The notes under the pieces are model-generated. The model was not told where the DNA came from and searched no databases. It saw only the letters and a list, made by a program, of their open reading frames with translations. Shown here one piece after another: positions 7,393-13,816 of a stretch of 14,293 bases of DNA (positions are counted from its first letter, which is position 1; each line of letters starts with the position of its first letter). The translations under genes were made by a program, and so were the position numbers. The stretch comes from Betaproteobacteria bacterium. Lineage in GTDB: Bacteria > Pseudomonadota > Gammaproteobacteria > Burkholderiales > SG8-41. The DNA lies in assembly GCA_028292065.1 (NCBI GenBank), contig JAQGNC010000268.1, positions 1 to 14,293 on the forward strand, read 5' to 3'.

Positions 7393-9153
7393 TCAATCGC
7401 TGTGCGCCGCCGAGGCCATCGTCGCGTTCTTCTTCCGCTGCTTCATGACCACCGCTTTCGCGCCCGCCGTCGCGGTGAAAAGCTCGAGGGTATCGAAGTC
7501 TCCCTCCTGCACCGGCGTCATCGCGACGTCTTCCTCGGTCGCCTCGGTATTCAGCGCGCGCTTCATTATCTTCGAGTGCTGCCAGTACATGACCGCGAAG
7601 TTGACGTAAGTCGCTGCGACGCCCCACACGTAGCGCGGATAGAACACGAAGAAGCTTTCGCGCGGCATCGTCGATCGGCGATCGCGGCGATACTTGCGCC
7701 GCAGGAATCCCGACTCGAGCGGGTGCACGCCTTCGAGCTTCCACGACGCGTAGAAGGTCAGGAGCTTCAGCATCATCTCCTGCGAGCGGAAACCCCATGC
7801 CTTGGTGCGCCGGATGATGCGCTCGACGTGCTCCGGCGAGTAATAGAGATCCCACGCCTTGTCGTAGACCGCGAAAAGCTCCTCCTTCGACATCGTCTCG
7901 TGCGGCGCCGTGACGTGCACGAGGTCGTAGGTGTTGAGATCGGGCGACATCGGCACACCCGCGAGGTGCATGCGCTTGTGGTCCGCCGAGCCCGGCAGCG
8001 GTGTGAGCAGGAAGAACTCGAGCAGATCGATCGGCAGCTCTCTCTGGATGATGCGGATGTCGCGCTCGATCGTCTCGGCGGTGTCGCCGGGGAAGCCGAG
8101 GATATAGCCCGCGTAAGTCAGCGTGCCGGCGCGGTGCCACGCCTGGAGCATCGCGCGATATTCGGTGATGCGGTTCTGCCCCTTGTGCGCTTCCTTGAGC
8201 GATTCAGGGTTGATGTTCTCGAGCCCGATGAAAACGCGGTTCACGCCCGCGCGCCCCGCCTTCTCGATGAAATTGCGGATCTTGTGCGCAGCGGTGTCGA
8301 CCTGCGCGATGATCCTGATCGTGAGCCCTTCGACTTCGCGCATGTGGATGAGCCGGTCGAAGATCGCTTCCCAGTTCTGGTTGCGCGCGAGGTTGTCGTC
8401 GGTGATGAAGAAGCTGCGCACGCCCTGCTCGACGTTCGCGCGCACGAGGCGCTCCACGTCGTCGGCGCTGCGCGAGCGCGACTTCCGCCCCTGCACATTG
8501 AAGATCGTGCAGAAGCCGCACAGGAACGGGCACCCGCGCCCGGCGTCGAAGCTCGTGCGCATGCCCGCGGTGCGCTTGACCACGTCCGCCGACAGATACG
8601 GCGTCGGCGAGCCTTCCATGCCCGGAAGGTCCTTCATGTAGTTGTAGAGCGGCTTGAGCTCGTTCTTGTAAGCCGCCTGAAGGATCTCGTCGAGCCGCCC
8701 TTCAGCCTCGCCGGCGAAAAGCGTGATGCCGAGGTCCATCGCATGCTTAAGCTCCTGCGGAACCTCCGGCAGCATCGCGATCACGCCGCTCACGTGAAAA
8801 CCGCCGATCGCTACCTGGATGCCGGCTTCGCGCAGCGGCCTCGCGATGTCCATCGCCCGCGGATACTGGTTCGTCTGCACGCCCACCAGCGCCACGAGAC
8901 CTTTCCCGCCGCTCGCGCGAATCTCGCGGATGATCTTGTCAGGCCGTATACGGGTGTTCGTCTCGTCCGCGCAGGTGATGCGGATCTCGACATCCTCGCC
9001 GAGGACGTTGCGCTCGACGCAATCGAGTGCGAGCCCGTTCAGCGCCGCGAGCGTGTTCGCCGGGATGAAGGAGCGAAACCACTGGATGACGTAACCGTCG
9101 TTGTCATAGTGGGAGGGCTTGATCAGAAACAGATGGAATACGGTGTTTCGCAT
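7393..9153 (-). CDS. B12-binding-domain radical SAM protein, function unknown
   Basis: This 586-residue protein has two domains. The N-terminal part (about 1-165) has a cobalamin-binding-like Rossmann layout with GGFHVSG (117-123). The radical SAM domain follows with the 4Fe-4S motif CPFLCGFC (C208, C212, C215), preceded by FDAGRG, and later barrel features FITDDN and IGLENINP. The C-terminal 150 residues are family-specific, with an aromatic stretch (YPRYVWGVAATYVNFAVMYW) that may contact a membrane. Such class B enzymes methylate or rearrange unactivated carbons; relatives include hopanoid HpnP/HpnJ and many uncharacterised proteins. No partner biosynthetic genes are adjacent, so no substrate is proposed. 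The ATG at 9153 has a GGGGAAG-type site a few bases upstream. It is divergent from the kinase gene across a 75-bp gap. Confidence 0.88.
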   Translation of the reverse strand: MRNTVFHLFLIKPSHYDNDGYVIQWFRSFIPANTLAALNGLALDCVERNVLGEDVEIRITCADETNTRIRPDKIIREIRASGGKGLVALVGVQTNQYPRAMDIARPLREAGIQVAIGGFHVSGVIAMLPEVPQELKHAMDLGITLFAGEAEGRLDEILQAAYKNELKPLYNYMKDLPGMEGSPTPYLSADVVKRTAGMRTSFDAGRGCPFLCGFCTIFNVQGRKSRSRSADDVERLVRANVEQGVRSFFITDDNLARNQNWEAIFDRLIHMREVEGLTIRIIAQVDTAAHKIRNFIEKAGRAGVNRVFIGLENINPESLKEAHKGQNRITEYRAMLQAWHRAGTLTYAGYILGFPGDTAETIERDIRIIQRELPIDLLEFFLLTPLPGSADHKRMHLAGVPMSPDLNTYDLVHVTAPHETMSKEELFAVYDKAWDLYYSPEHVERIIRRTKAWGFRSQEMMLKLLTFYASWKLEGVHPLESGFLRRKYRRDRRSTMPRESFFVFYPRYVWGVAATYVNFAVMYWQHSKIMKRALNTEATEEDVAMTPVQEGDFDTLELFTATAGAKAVVMKQRKKNATMASAAHSD

Positions 9154-9228
9154 TCTGCTTCCCCTGTGGTGACGGGCGGGTGGGGGCTACTTTACCCTTT
9201 ATTGCTCAGGCCGGAGAAGCGGGCATGA

Positions 9229-10908
9229 ATGGCTAATAGACTCCCGCTGCCCCGAGCGGCACAATTGCAGACTACCCACCGGTGCGTAGTCCCTAGCCTG
9301 GCCAACCTCATCCGATACATGCCTGATCACCCCATGTCCGTTTCGAGCACTCCGGATGACGATCGCACCGTCGTTCTCAAAAACGCACCCGGCGACGACG
9401 ACCGCACCGTCGTTATCAAAAACGCCGCGGGCGACTGCGCGAACGCGCTGCCGGCCGGCACGAGGATGGGTGAGTTCGAGGTCGTTCGGCTGGTAGGGGA
9501 AGGCGGCTTCGGCATCGTTTATCTCGCGCAGGATGCGGTGCTCCAGCGCCGCGTCGCGTTGAAGGAATACCTGCCGTCATCGCTCGCGAGCCGCGGAACC
9601 GACCTTAGCGTCCACGTGACGTCGAGGCGGCACGACGAGACTTTCCAGCTCGGGCTCAGGAGCTTCCTCAACGAAGCGCGGCTGCTCGCGCAGTTCGACC
9701 ATCCGGCGCTGGTGAAGGTGTATCGGTTCTGGGAGGCGAACGGCACCGCGTACATGGTGATGCCCTATTACGAGGGCGCCACGCTCAAGCAGGCCCTCCA
9801 GCGCGACGGCCCTCCTGACGAAGCGAAGCTCAAGGCTTTGCTCGCGCAGATGCTCGACGTGCTGGACGTGCTCCATCGCGTGGATTGCCTGCACCGCGAC
9901 ATCGCACCCGACAACATCCTCCTGCTCCCCGGGGATAAGCCGGTGCTGCTCGACTTCGGCGCGGCGCGGCGCGTGATCAGCGATCGCACCCAGGCGCTCA
10001 CCGTGATCCTGAAACCGGGCTACGCGCCGATCGAGCAATACGCCGAAGTTCCGGGGCTCAGGCAGGGGCCGTGGACCGACGTGTACGCGCTCGCGGGTGT
10101 CGCGCACTTCGCCATCACCGGCGCGGCGCCCGCGCCGTCGATCGGCCGCACGATCAGAGATCCGCAGGTGCCGCTCGAGCAGGCGGCCGCAGGCCGTTAC
10201 AGCGCGGCGTTCCTGCGGGCGATCGATCGCGCGCTCGCCGTGAGACCTGAAGATCGTCCGCAGAGCATCGCCGAGTTTCGCGCACTCCTCGACCTCGACC
10301 ACACGACGAGCGCGGCTTCCACTGAGGCGCGCACCACCGTGCCGCCTCTGCCTCCCAAACCGCGCGGTGTGCCCGCAGCCGCGATGGTCGGTGGGGTGCT
10401 CGCGCTCGGCGCTGCGGTCGCCGCCGGCGTCTTCTTCTACGGGAATCGGCCGTCGGCGTCCGCACCGGTTGCGGCGACACCGGCCGCAGTCGCAGCGACT
10501 GCGCCCAGCCCGCCCGCCGAACCGATCGCGATCACCTCCGCGCCTGTGCCGCCCACTGCGTCCAGCCCACCGCCGGCTCCGCCCGAACCGGCGGTTGCCG
10601 CGACTCCGTCGCAGGCGCGTCCCCCGACGAAGGCGGCATTGCGCGAGCGACCGTCACCGGGCCCGATTGCAGTGGCGCCGCCGCAGGCACGCGAGCCCGC
10701 GCCTGCGGCGCCGAATCCACTGGCCGGGATGGCCGCCGCGGCGCTCGAGGACGGCGAGAAATGCCTTCGTTCCAAACAGTATGATTGTGCGATCGCCAAC
10801 GCGAATGCAGCCTTGCGAGCGGAACCGGCAAATCAGCGCGCAAGAAGGCTGAAAGGCGAGGCCGAGGAAGCCCAGCGACGTGCGCTCTCGGAAATCAAGA
10901 TCGAATAG
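9229..10908 (+). CDS. Membrane-anchored Hanks-type Ser/Thr protein kinase
   Basis: This 559-residue kinase (numbering from 9229) carries a Gly loop GEGGFG (90-95), ATP-anchoring K112 in ALKEYLP, a likely helix-C E149, catalytic loop HRDIAPDN (D224, N229), DFG at 242-244 and activation segment KPGYAPIEQY (262-271). The usual catalytic-loop Lys (HRDxKPxN) is Ala here. One transmembrane helix spans about 384-404, followed by a Pro/Ala-rich, probably periplasmic, linker. The tail contains a TPR-like segment (about 507-545). The first 75 residues hold a tandem repeat (see 9355-9432). The ATG at 9229 has GGAGAAG upstream. Internal ATGs at 9319 and 9334 also fit, and the region before 9334 shows no domain, so the start is uncertain. 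The next gene begins 10 bp downstream, implying an operon. Targets are unknown. Confidence 0.92.
   Translation: MANRLPLPRAAQLQTTHRCVVPSLANLIRYMPDHPMSVSSTPDDDRTVVLKNAPGDDDRTVVIKNAAGDCANALPAGTRMGEFEVVRLVGEGGFGIVYLAQDAVLQRRVALKEYLPSSLASRGTDLSVHVTSRRHDETFQLGLRSFLNEARLLAQFDHPALVKVYRFWEANGTAYMVMPYYEGATLKQALQRDGPPDEAKLKALLAQMLDVLDVLHRVDCLHRDIAPDNILLLPGDKPVLLDFGAARRVISDRTQALTVILKPGYAPIEQYAEVPGLRQGPWTDVYALAGVAHFAITGAAPAPSIGRTIRDPQVPLEQAAAGRYSAAFLRAIDRALAVRPEDRPQSIAEFRALLDLDHTTSAASTEARTTVPPLPPKPRGVPAAAMVGGVLALGAAVAAGVFFYGNRPSASAPVAATPAAVAATAPSPPAEPIAITSAPVPPTASSPPPAPPEPAVAATPSQARPPTKAALRERPSPGPIAVAPPQAREPAPAAPNPLAGMAAAALEDGEKCLRSKQYDCAIANANAALRAEPANQRARRLKGEAEEAQRRALSEIKIE
9355..9432 (+). repeat. In-gene tandem repeat encoding DDDRTVVxKNAxG twice
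   Basis: Two consecutive 39-bp units encode kinase residues 43-55 and 56-68, nearly identical in protein (DDDRTVVLKNAPG, DDDRTVVIKNAAG). Each offers one Thr next to an acidic patch (T47 and T60), a plausible autophosphorylation site. Phosphorylation is inference. Confidence 0.8.
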
Positions 10909-10918
10909 GACATAGACG

Positions 10919-11617
10919 ATGATCACGAACCCAACCCGGACGACGATCGCGGCTACGCTGGCCGCTCTTATGCTCGTGAGTAGTGCGACGCCACGTGACG
11001 GGGCCGCAGCTACGATGAGCGACGTTTTCTCCGGCGATTGCAATCCCCTCCTCGGCGGCGCCATCGGGACCGCGCTGGGCGCCCTTCTTGGCGGCAGCAG
11101 GAACCGGCTTGCCGGCGCAGCGATCGGCGCAGGCGCGGGTGCGCTCGCGTGCATGGCCTACAACTACCAGACGAAGCAGACGAAGTCGGCGCAGCAGGTC
11201 ACGGAGGAATACAAGGCGGCGAATCAGGGTGAGCTGCCGACGAGTGCCACCGTTACCCGATTCGATGCCAAGGTCGCTCCGACAGAGAACGTCCAGGCGG
11301 GGAAGGCTATCGACATCGCGTCGTACATCGAGGTCGTGCCCGGCACCGACAATCCGCGGCCGACGGTCGAGCAACAGATCACGCTGATCGCACCCGACGG
11401 CAAGGAAGCGGCGAACGCGAAGAAGCCCGCGAACCAGAATCCCGGCGGCGGCGCCTTCGAGACGACCTTCCGCTTCACGATGCCGCAAGGCGTGCCGCAG
11501 GGCGTCTATCCCGTGAAGAGTCAGGTGTTCGTGAATGGGGACCCGACCGCCAACGCGGAGACGCGCTTCCAGGTCGTCGTGGGTCCGGCGGGGACGATCG
11601 TCGCGCTCGCGCGGTAA
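10919..11617 (+). CDS. Exported glycine-zipper protein of unknown function
   Basis: This 232-residue protein has an N-terminal hydrophobic signal segment (about 8-31, ending in an Ala-rich stretch). A glycine zipper at about 45-78 follows (GGAIGTALGALLGG, then AGAAIGAGAGALAC), resembling the 17-kDa surface antigen/SlyB/RcnB-type membrane segment. Residues 85-232 look like a soluble beta-rich domain (VEQQITLIAPDGKE; GVYPVKSQVFVNGDP) with no family I recognise. Two cysteines (C41, C78) flank the zipper, but no lipobox is clear. The ATG lies 10 bp after the kinase stop with AGGA overlapping that stop codon, so it is very likely co-transcribed with the kinase and may be its sensor, substrate or output in the envelope; that link is inferred from position. 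Confidence 0.82.
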   Translation: MITNPTRTTIAATLAALMLVSSATPRDGAAATMSDVFSGDCNPLLGGAIGTALGALLGGSRNRLAGAAIGAGAGALACMAYNYQTKQTKSAQQVTEEYKAANQGELPTSATVTRFDAKVAPTENVQAGKAIDIASYIEVVPGTDNPRPTVEQQITLIAPDGKEAANAKKPANQNPGGGAFETTFRFTMPQGVPQGVYPVKSQVFVNGDPTANAETRFQVVVGPAGTIVALAR

Positions 11618-11683
11618 GGCTGGGCATTTACTGCGCCCCCTAGTCCACCGGTCTGCTCCCTCAGCGCCGTTTCCTGTTCTTCA

Positions 11684-12097
11684 TCATCGGGAAGTTGTTT
11701 CAGGCGCGATCAACTCCAGGTTCGGAAAGTAGGTTTCGTAGCGGGCCGTGTCGCGCGTGAGCAGCGGTATATCGAGCACGGCCGCGTGTGCGCCGATGAA
11801 GAAATCGGGCGGCACGCCGCCCTTCGCGCCGCCTTTGCGGCGGTAGCTCAGAGAAGCTTTGGCCGCGAGAAACAATGACTCGCGCGGGATCGGCTCATGA
11901 CGTAGCCCTGCCTTTGCAATCATCGCGTCCAGCTCCTCGATTCTCTCGAACGCGAGCGACAGCTCCGCATAGATCACGTCGTTGATCGCAACCGTCTGCG
12001 TCAGCGCCGCGGCATCGAGTCGAGACTGGGACCATGCAGCCCACTTAGGGTCATTCGTTACGACGTCGAGAAGGACGTTCGTATCGACGAGCAGCAT
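11684..12097 (-). CDS. vapC: PIN-domain ribonuclease toxin, VapC
   Basis: This 137-residue PIN-domain protein begins MLLVDTNVLLD. The four acidic residues expected for the metal-dependent RNase site are present: D5, E45, D98 (VPPDFFIGAHA) and D116 (LLTRDTARY). VapC toxins cleave tRNA or rRNA when not bound by VapB. The start codon directly abuts the vapB stop codon (TGAATG), as expected for translational coupling in a type II toxin-antitoxin operon. The protein looks complete and active. Its ribosome site must lie inside the end of vapB. Confidence 0.93.
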   Translation of the reverse strand: MLLVDTNVLLDVVTNDPKWAAWSQSRLDAAALTQTVAINDVIYAELSLAFERIEELDAMIAKAGLRHEPIPRESLFLAAKASLSYRRKGGAKGGVPPDFFIGAHAAVLDIPLLTRDTARYETYFPNLELIAPETTSR

Positions 12098-12346
12098 TCA
12101 GTCCTCACGACGAGTGAGCGCCATGATCTGTCGCGTCGACAACCTGACGGTAGCCGTGCCGCGAATTGCACCAAAGCGACTCGGCGCGCGCCTCGCAGTC
12201 TTGCTGCGCGAGTCCTTTTTCACGATGAAGACACGCCCGTCAGGCGCCGCTTCGAACTCGACACTCGAACCCGGCCTGATGTCGAGATGTTCCCGAACCT
12301 TCTTTGGAATCGTTACTTGGCCCTTCGTAGTGACGGTGGTAGCCAT
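12098..12346 (-). CDS. vapB: AbrB-type antitoxin, VapB
   Basis: This 82-residue protein starts MATTVTTKGQVTIPKKVRE, the swapped-hairpin AbrB/SpoVT DNA-binding fold (residues 1-50). A C-terminal tail (RGTATVRLSTRQIMALTRR) follows, of the kind that wraps around a VapC toxin. The ATG at 12346 is chosen over the upstream one at 12376 because AGGAG lies 6 bp before it (12353-12357), and because the upstream extension would run through the operator. It should bind VapC and repress its own promoter; a strong candidate operator is immediately upstream. Confidence 0.92.
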   Translation of the reverse strand: MATTVTTKGQVTIPKKVREHLDIRPGSSVEFEAAPDGRVFIVKKDSRSKTARRAPSRFGAIRGTATVRLSTRQIMALTRRED

Positions 12347-12357
12347 GCCTCTCTCCT

Positions 12358-12384
12358 GTATTACCTCACTCGACATGGTAATAC
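12358..12384 (-). promoter_or_regulatory. vapBC operator: perfect 8-bp inverted repeat
   Basis: GTATTACC at 12358-12365 and GGTAATAC at 12377-12384 are exact complements separated by 11 bp (19 bp centre to centre). The site lies between the vapB ribosome site and upstream sequence, and includes TAATAC on the minus strand, a possible -10 hexamer. Position and symmetry fit binding by dimeric VapB or the VapBC complex. Confidence 0.72.
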
Positions 12385-12452
12385 TCGGCTACTTGCACGC
12401 GCAACCGATCGTCGCGCGACCCGCTTCCGCATGCCTGCGGGAAATGCGCGTA

Positions 12453-12845
12453 GTTGGCATTCCTGTTTGCCGAAGCGAGGTGGCCGAGAAGGCGCTTCCC
12501 GTTCGTCGATTGAGGCGCTACCTCGGTCAACCAGATCGCGGTCTCCACCGCCTCGACTTGGCAGAAGAATGGGCGGACATCACTGAACTTGTGATGACGC
12601 CAATGCTGAAGAAGACGGGCCGTCTCAGGCGTGACCTGCCACTGACTGGGATTGGGCAGCGATCGCCACGCGTCCACCGTCTGGCGAACTTCATTGATGA
12701 CCGACGTGGGGTCGTACTGCTGCTCCTTCGTCGAAAGCCCCAAGCCTTCATCGAAGGTGATCTCTTCCTGCACTGCCGCCTTCTTCCGCTTCTTCGGGTT
12801 GGGAATCGGCGTGATGAACTCGGCACGGCGCCGTGTTTCGACGGT
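12453..12845 (-). pseudogene. N-terminal fragment of a type III restriction (Res/helicase) subunit
   Basis: About 131 codons without a start of their own. The translation contains RRRAEFITPIPNPKKRKK, then FDEGLGLSTKEQQYDP, NEVRQTVDAWRSLPNP, WQVTPETARLLQHWRHHKF, RPFFCQVEAVETAIWLTEVAP and GHLASANRNAN. I recognise this as the stretch that precedes the helicase Walker A motif in large type III-like restriction endonuclease subunits. The Walker A motif itself and everything after it (the usual protein is several hundred residues longer) are absent. The family sequence stops near 12453 and the frame closes inside the vapBC operator. The upstream end is joined in frame to a Bug-gene relic. The fragment cannot encode a working nuclease. 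Family call is from memory, without alignment. Confidence 0.62.
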
Positions 12846-12940
12846 CGTGGTGACGCCCAGGGCGCGCAGCTTGCCGGCTCTCACCTGGGGAGTTCCCGAA
12901 GACACACCGCAGAAAAAAGCCGAGGCGGACCACCCATCAC
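12845..12940 (-). pseudogene. Relic of a Bug/TctC receptor gene
   Basis: These 96 bp align by eye to 14113-14209 inside the intact Bug gene, with about 13 substitutions and one 1-bp gap. Ten of the 13 substitutions would be synonymous in the parental frame. The preserved protein segment includes SSGTPQVRAGKLRALGVTT against SSGTPQVKAGKLRALGVTT. The 1-bp gap breaks the frame near 12927. Synonymous bias suggests the relic came from a different, long-diverged Bug paralogue rather than from a fresh duplication of the neighbour. Confidence 0.8.
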
Positions 12941-12949
12941 GCGCGCAGG

Positions 12950-13174
12950 CTACTCCGGTCGGTTGACGAGCTGAGCGTAGGACGGCAAGTTCGACTGTGT
13001 CTCATTCGCCTCTTCGTAGAGCTCCTGGAGCTCTTCGGCCGTGTTCTCGTAATCGACCAGCAGTAGTTCGTCGCCGGGAACGGTATCAGCTTCGGGAAGC
13101 GCCCGCAGGCGGCGAATCTCGGCCTCCACAGCCTGGATTGCCATGACCAACGCTCGTCCGCTTATCTCGGCCAC
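12950..13174 (-). CDS. tsi2: Tsi2-like immunity/antitoxin protein
   Basis: A 74-residue, strongly acidic protein (16 Asp/Glu against 5 Arg/Lys), predicted to be two helices. Its pattern follows Pseudomonas aeruginosa Tsi2 (77 residues) along its length as I recall it: (A/L)xMAIQxV near residues 10-16, ELLLVDYE (36-43; Tsi2 has QLLVGYD), AEELQELYEEA (46-56) and the end LPSYAQLVNRP (63-73; Tsi2 has LPPYDRLIEEP). Tsi2 binds and neutralises the toxin Tse2. The start is GTG at 13174, supported by AAGGA 8 bp upstream and by the 20-bp spacing from the toxin stop. Order (toxin first, immunity second) matches tse2-tsi2. It looks intact while the toxin frame is broken. Its stop codon lies 10 bp before the Bug relic. 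Confidence 0.82.
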   Translation of the reverse strand: MAEISGRALVMAIQAVEAEIRRLRALPEADTVPGDELLLVDYENTAEELQELYEEANETQSNLPSYAQLVNRPE

Positions 13175-13194
13175 TGTGTAATCCTTCCGTCCAA

Positions 13195-13670
13195 TTAATT
13201 GACCTTCGAGACCCTGATCTGCTGGACCACGGCGTTCCGCGCGAAATTGTCGAGCGCGCCCTTATACGCCTGCACCGTCATGCGGTTTCTGGGCTCGATC
13301 TGGTAATGCGGCCCGTGAGCTTCCCGGACTTGTTTGTCCGTACGCTCTTTCCGCGCCTGATGAAGAGGTTGTCGGGGTACTCGGTGCCTTCGGGCACATG
13401 GAAGTACTTCCAGCTCGTGAAGCCGAACCAGCCACATACGTCGAACATCGAGGTGCCGCCGCCGGCGTCCACCTCGTCGCCGCCGGTCTTTGGGTGCACC
13501 GTCACGTCGGCCGGGCTGGTCCGTTCGATGCCTTGGCGGTCAACGTATTGCGTTTCCTCGAAACGAGGGTAAAGCACACCGGTTACCGGTTTGTCATCCT
13601 TTACGAGTTCGTCACCCTTGAATGTTCCGTTGAGGACCGCACGATAAAGCTCTGCATTGGTGGTAGGCAT
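13195..13670 (-). pseudogene. tse2: Tse2-like ADP-ribosyltransferase-fold toxin, frameshifted
   Basis: Joining two frames gives a 158-residue product, the length of P. aeruginosa Tse2 as I recall it. Frame one runs from the ATG at 13670 (MPTTNAELYRAVLNGTF) to about 13309; frame two carries HYQIEPRNRMTVQAYKGALD to the TAA at 13195. Landmarks shared with Tse2 are LYRAV near the start, GGTS-F (T73, S74), VPEGTEYPDNL, HY-I-P (H122) and LDNFARNAV near the end. Tse2 is a cytoplasmic toxin delivered by type VI secretion. One missing C in the run at 13309-13314 shifts the frame just before H122; unrepaired translation stops at 13278 after 130 residues with an unrelated tail. A GGAG site lies 13 bp before 13670; an ATG at 13700 is the alternative start. 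The break may be a real inactivation or a sequencing error. Confidence 0.82.
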
Positions 13671-13712
13671 GATAAAGAATGAAGCCTCCAAGGTCTGCAT
13701 ATCGATCGGATG

Positions 13713-13742
13713 AACCTAATCGCCCGCTCGAGATACTGTCAA
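13713..13742 (-). promoter_or_regulatory. Putative promoter of the toxin/immunity pair
   Basis: On the minus strand a perfect -35 TTGACA (13737-13742) is followed after 18 bp by TAGGTT (13713-13718), a weak -10. Transcription would begin near 13706, only a few bases before the ATG at 13700 but about 36 bases before the ATG at 13670, which favours the latter as translation start. It lies between the Bug stop codon and the toxin, so the pair can be expressed on its own. Confidence 0.45.
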
Positions 13743-13816
13743 GTCGTTGTTGCGATGACCGGCTCCGTTTAGACGATACCAGCGCGTTAACGCACCTGTG
13801 AAACCCAGTGGCCTCC

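Noticed and set aside
7057..9228. A 723-codon open frame on the plus strand opposite the radical SAM gene
   Set aside because: It is an antisense shadow produced by high GC: Arg/His/Ala-rich, no recognisable domain, and it runs through intergenic repeats, while the minus strand encodes a clear enzyme.
12366..12905. A genuine 179-residue protein starting with GTG at 12905
   Set aside because: The proposed start lies inside the Bug relic, has no ribosome site, and the product joins parts of two unrelated families and ends in the vapBC operator.
11982..12974. A 330-codon plus-strand frame across vapB and the restriction remnant
   Set aside because: It lies opposite well-supported minus-strand VapB and recognisable gene fragments and shows no domain.
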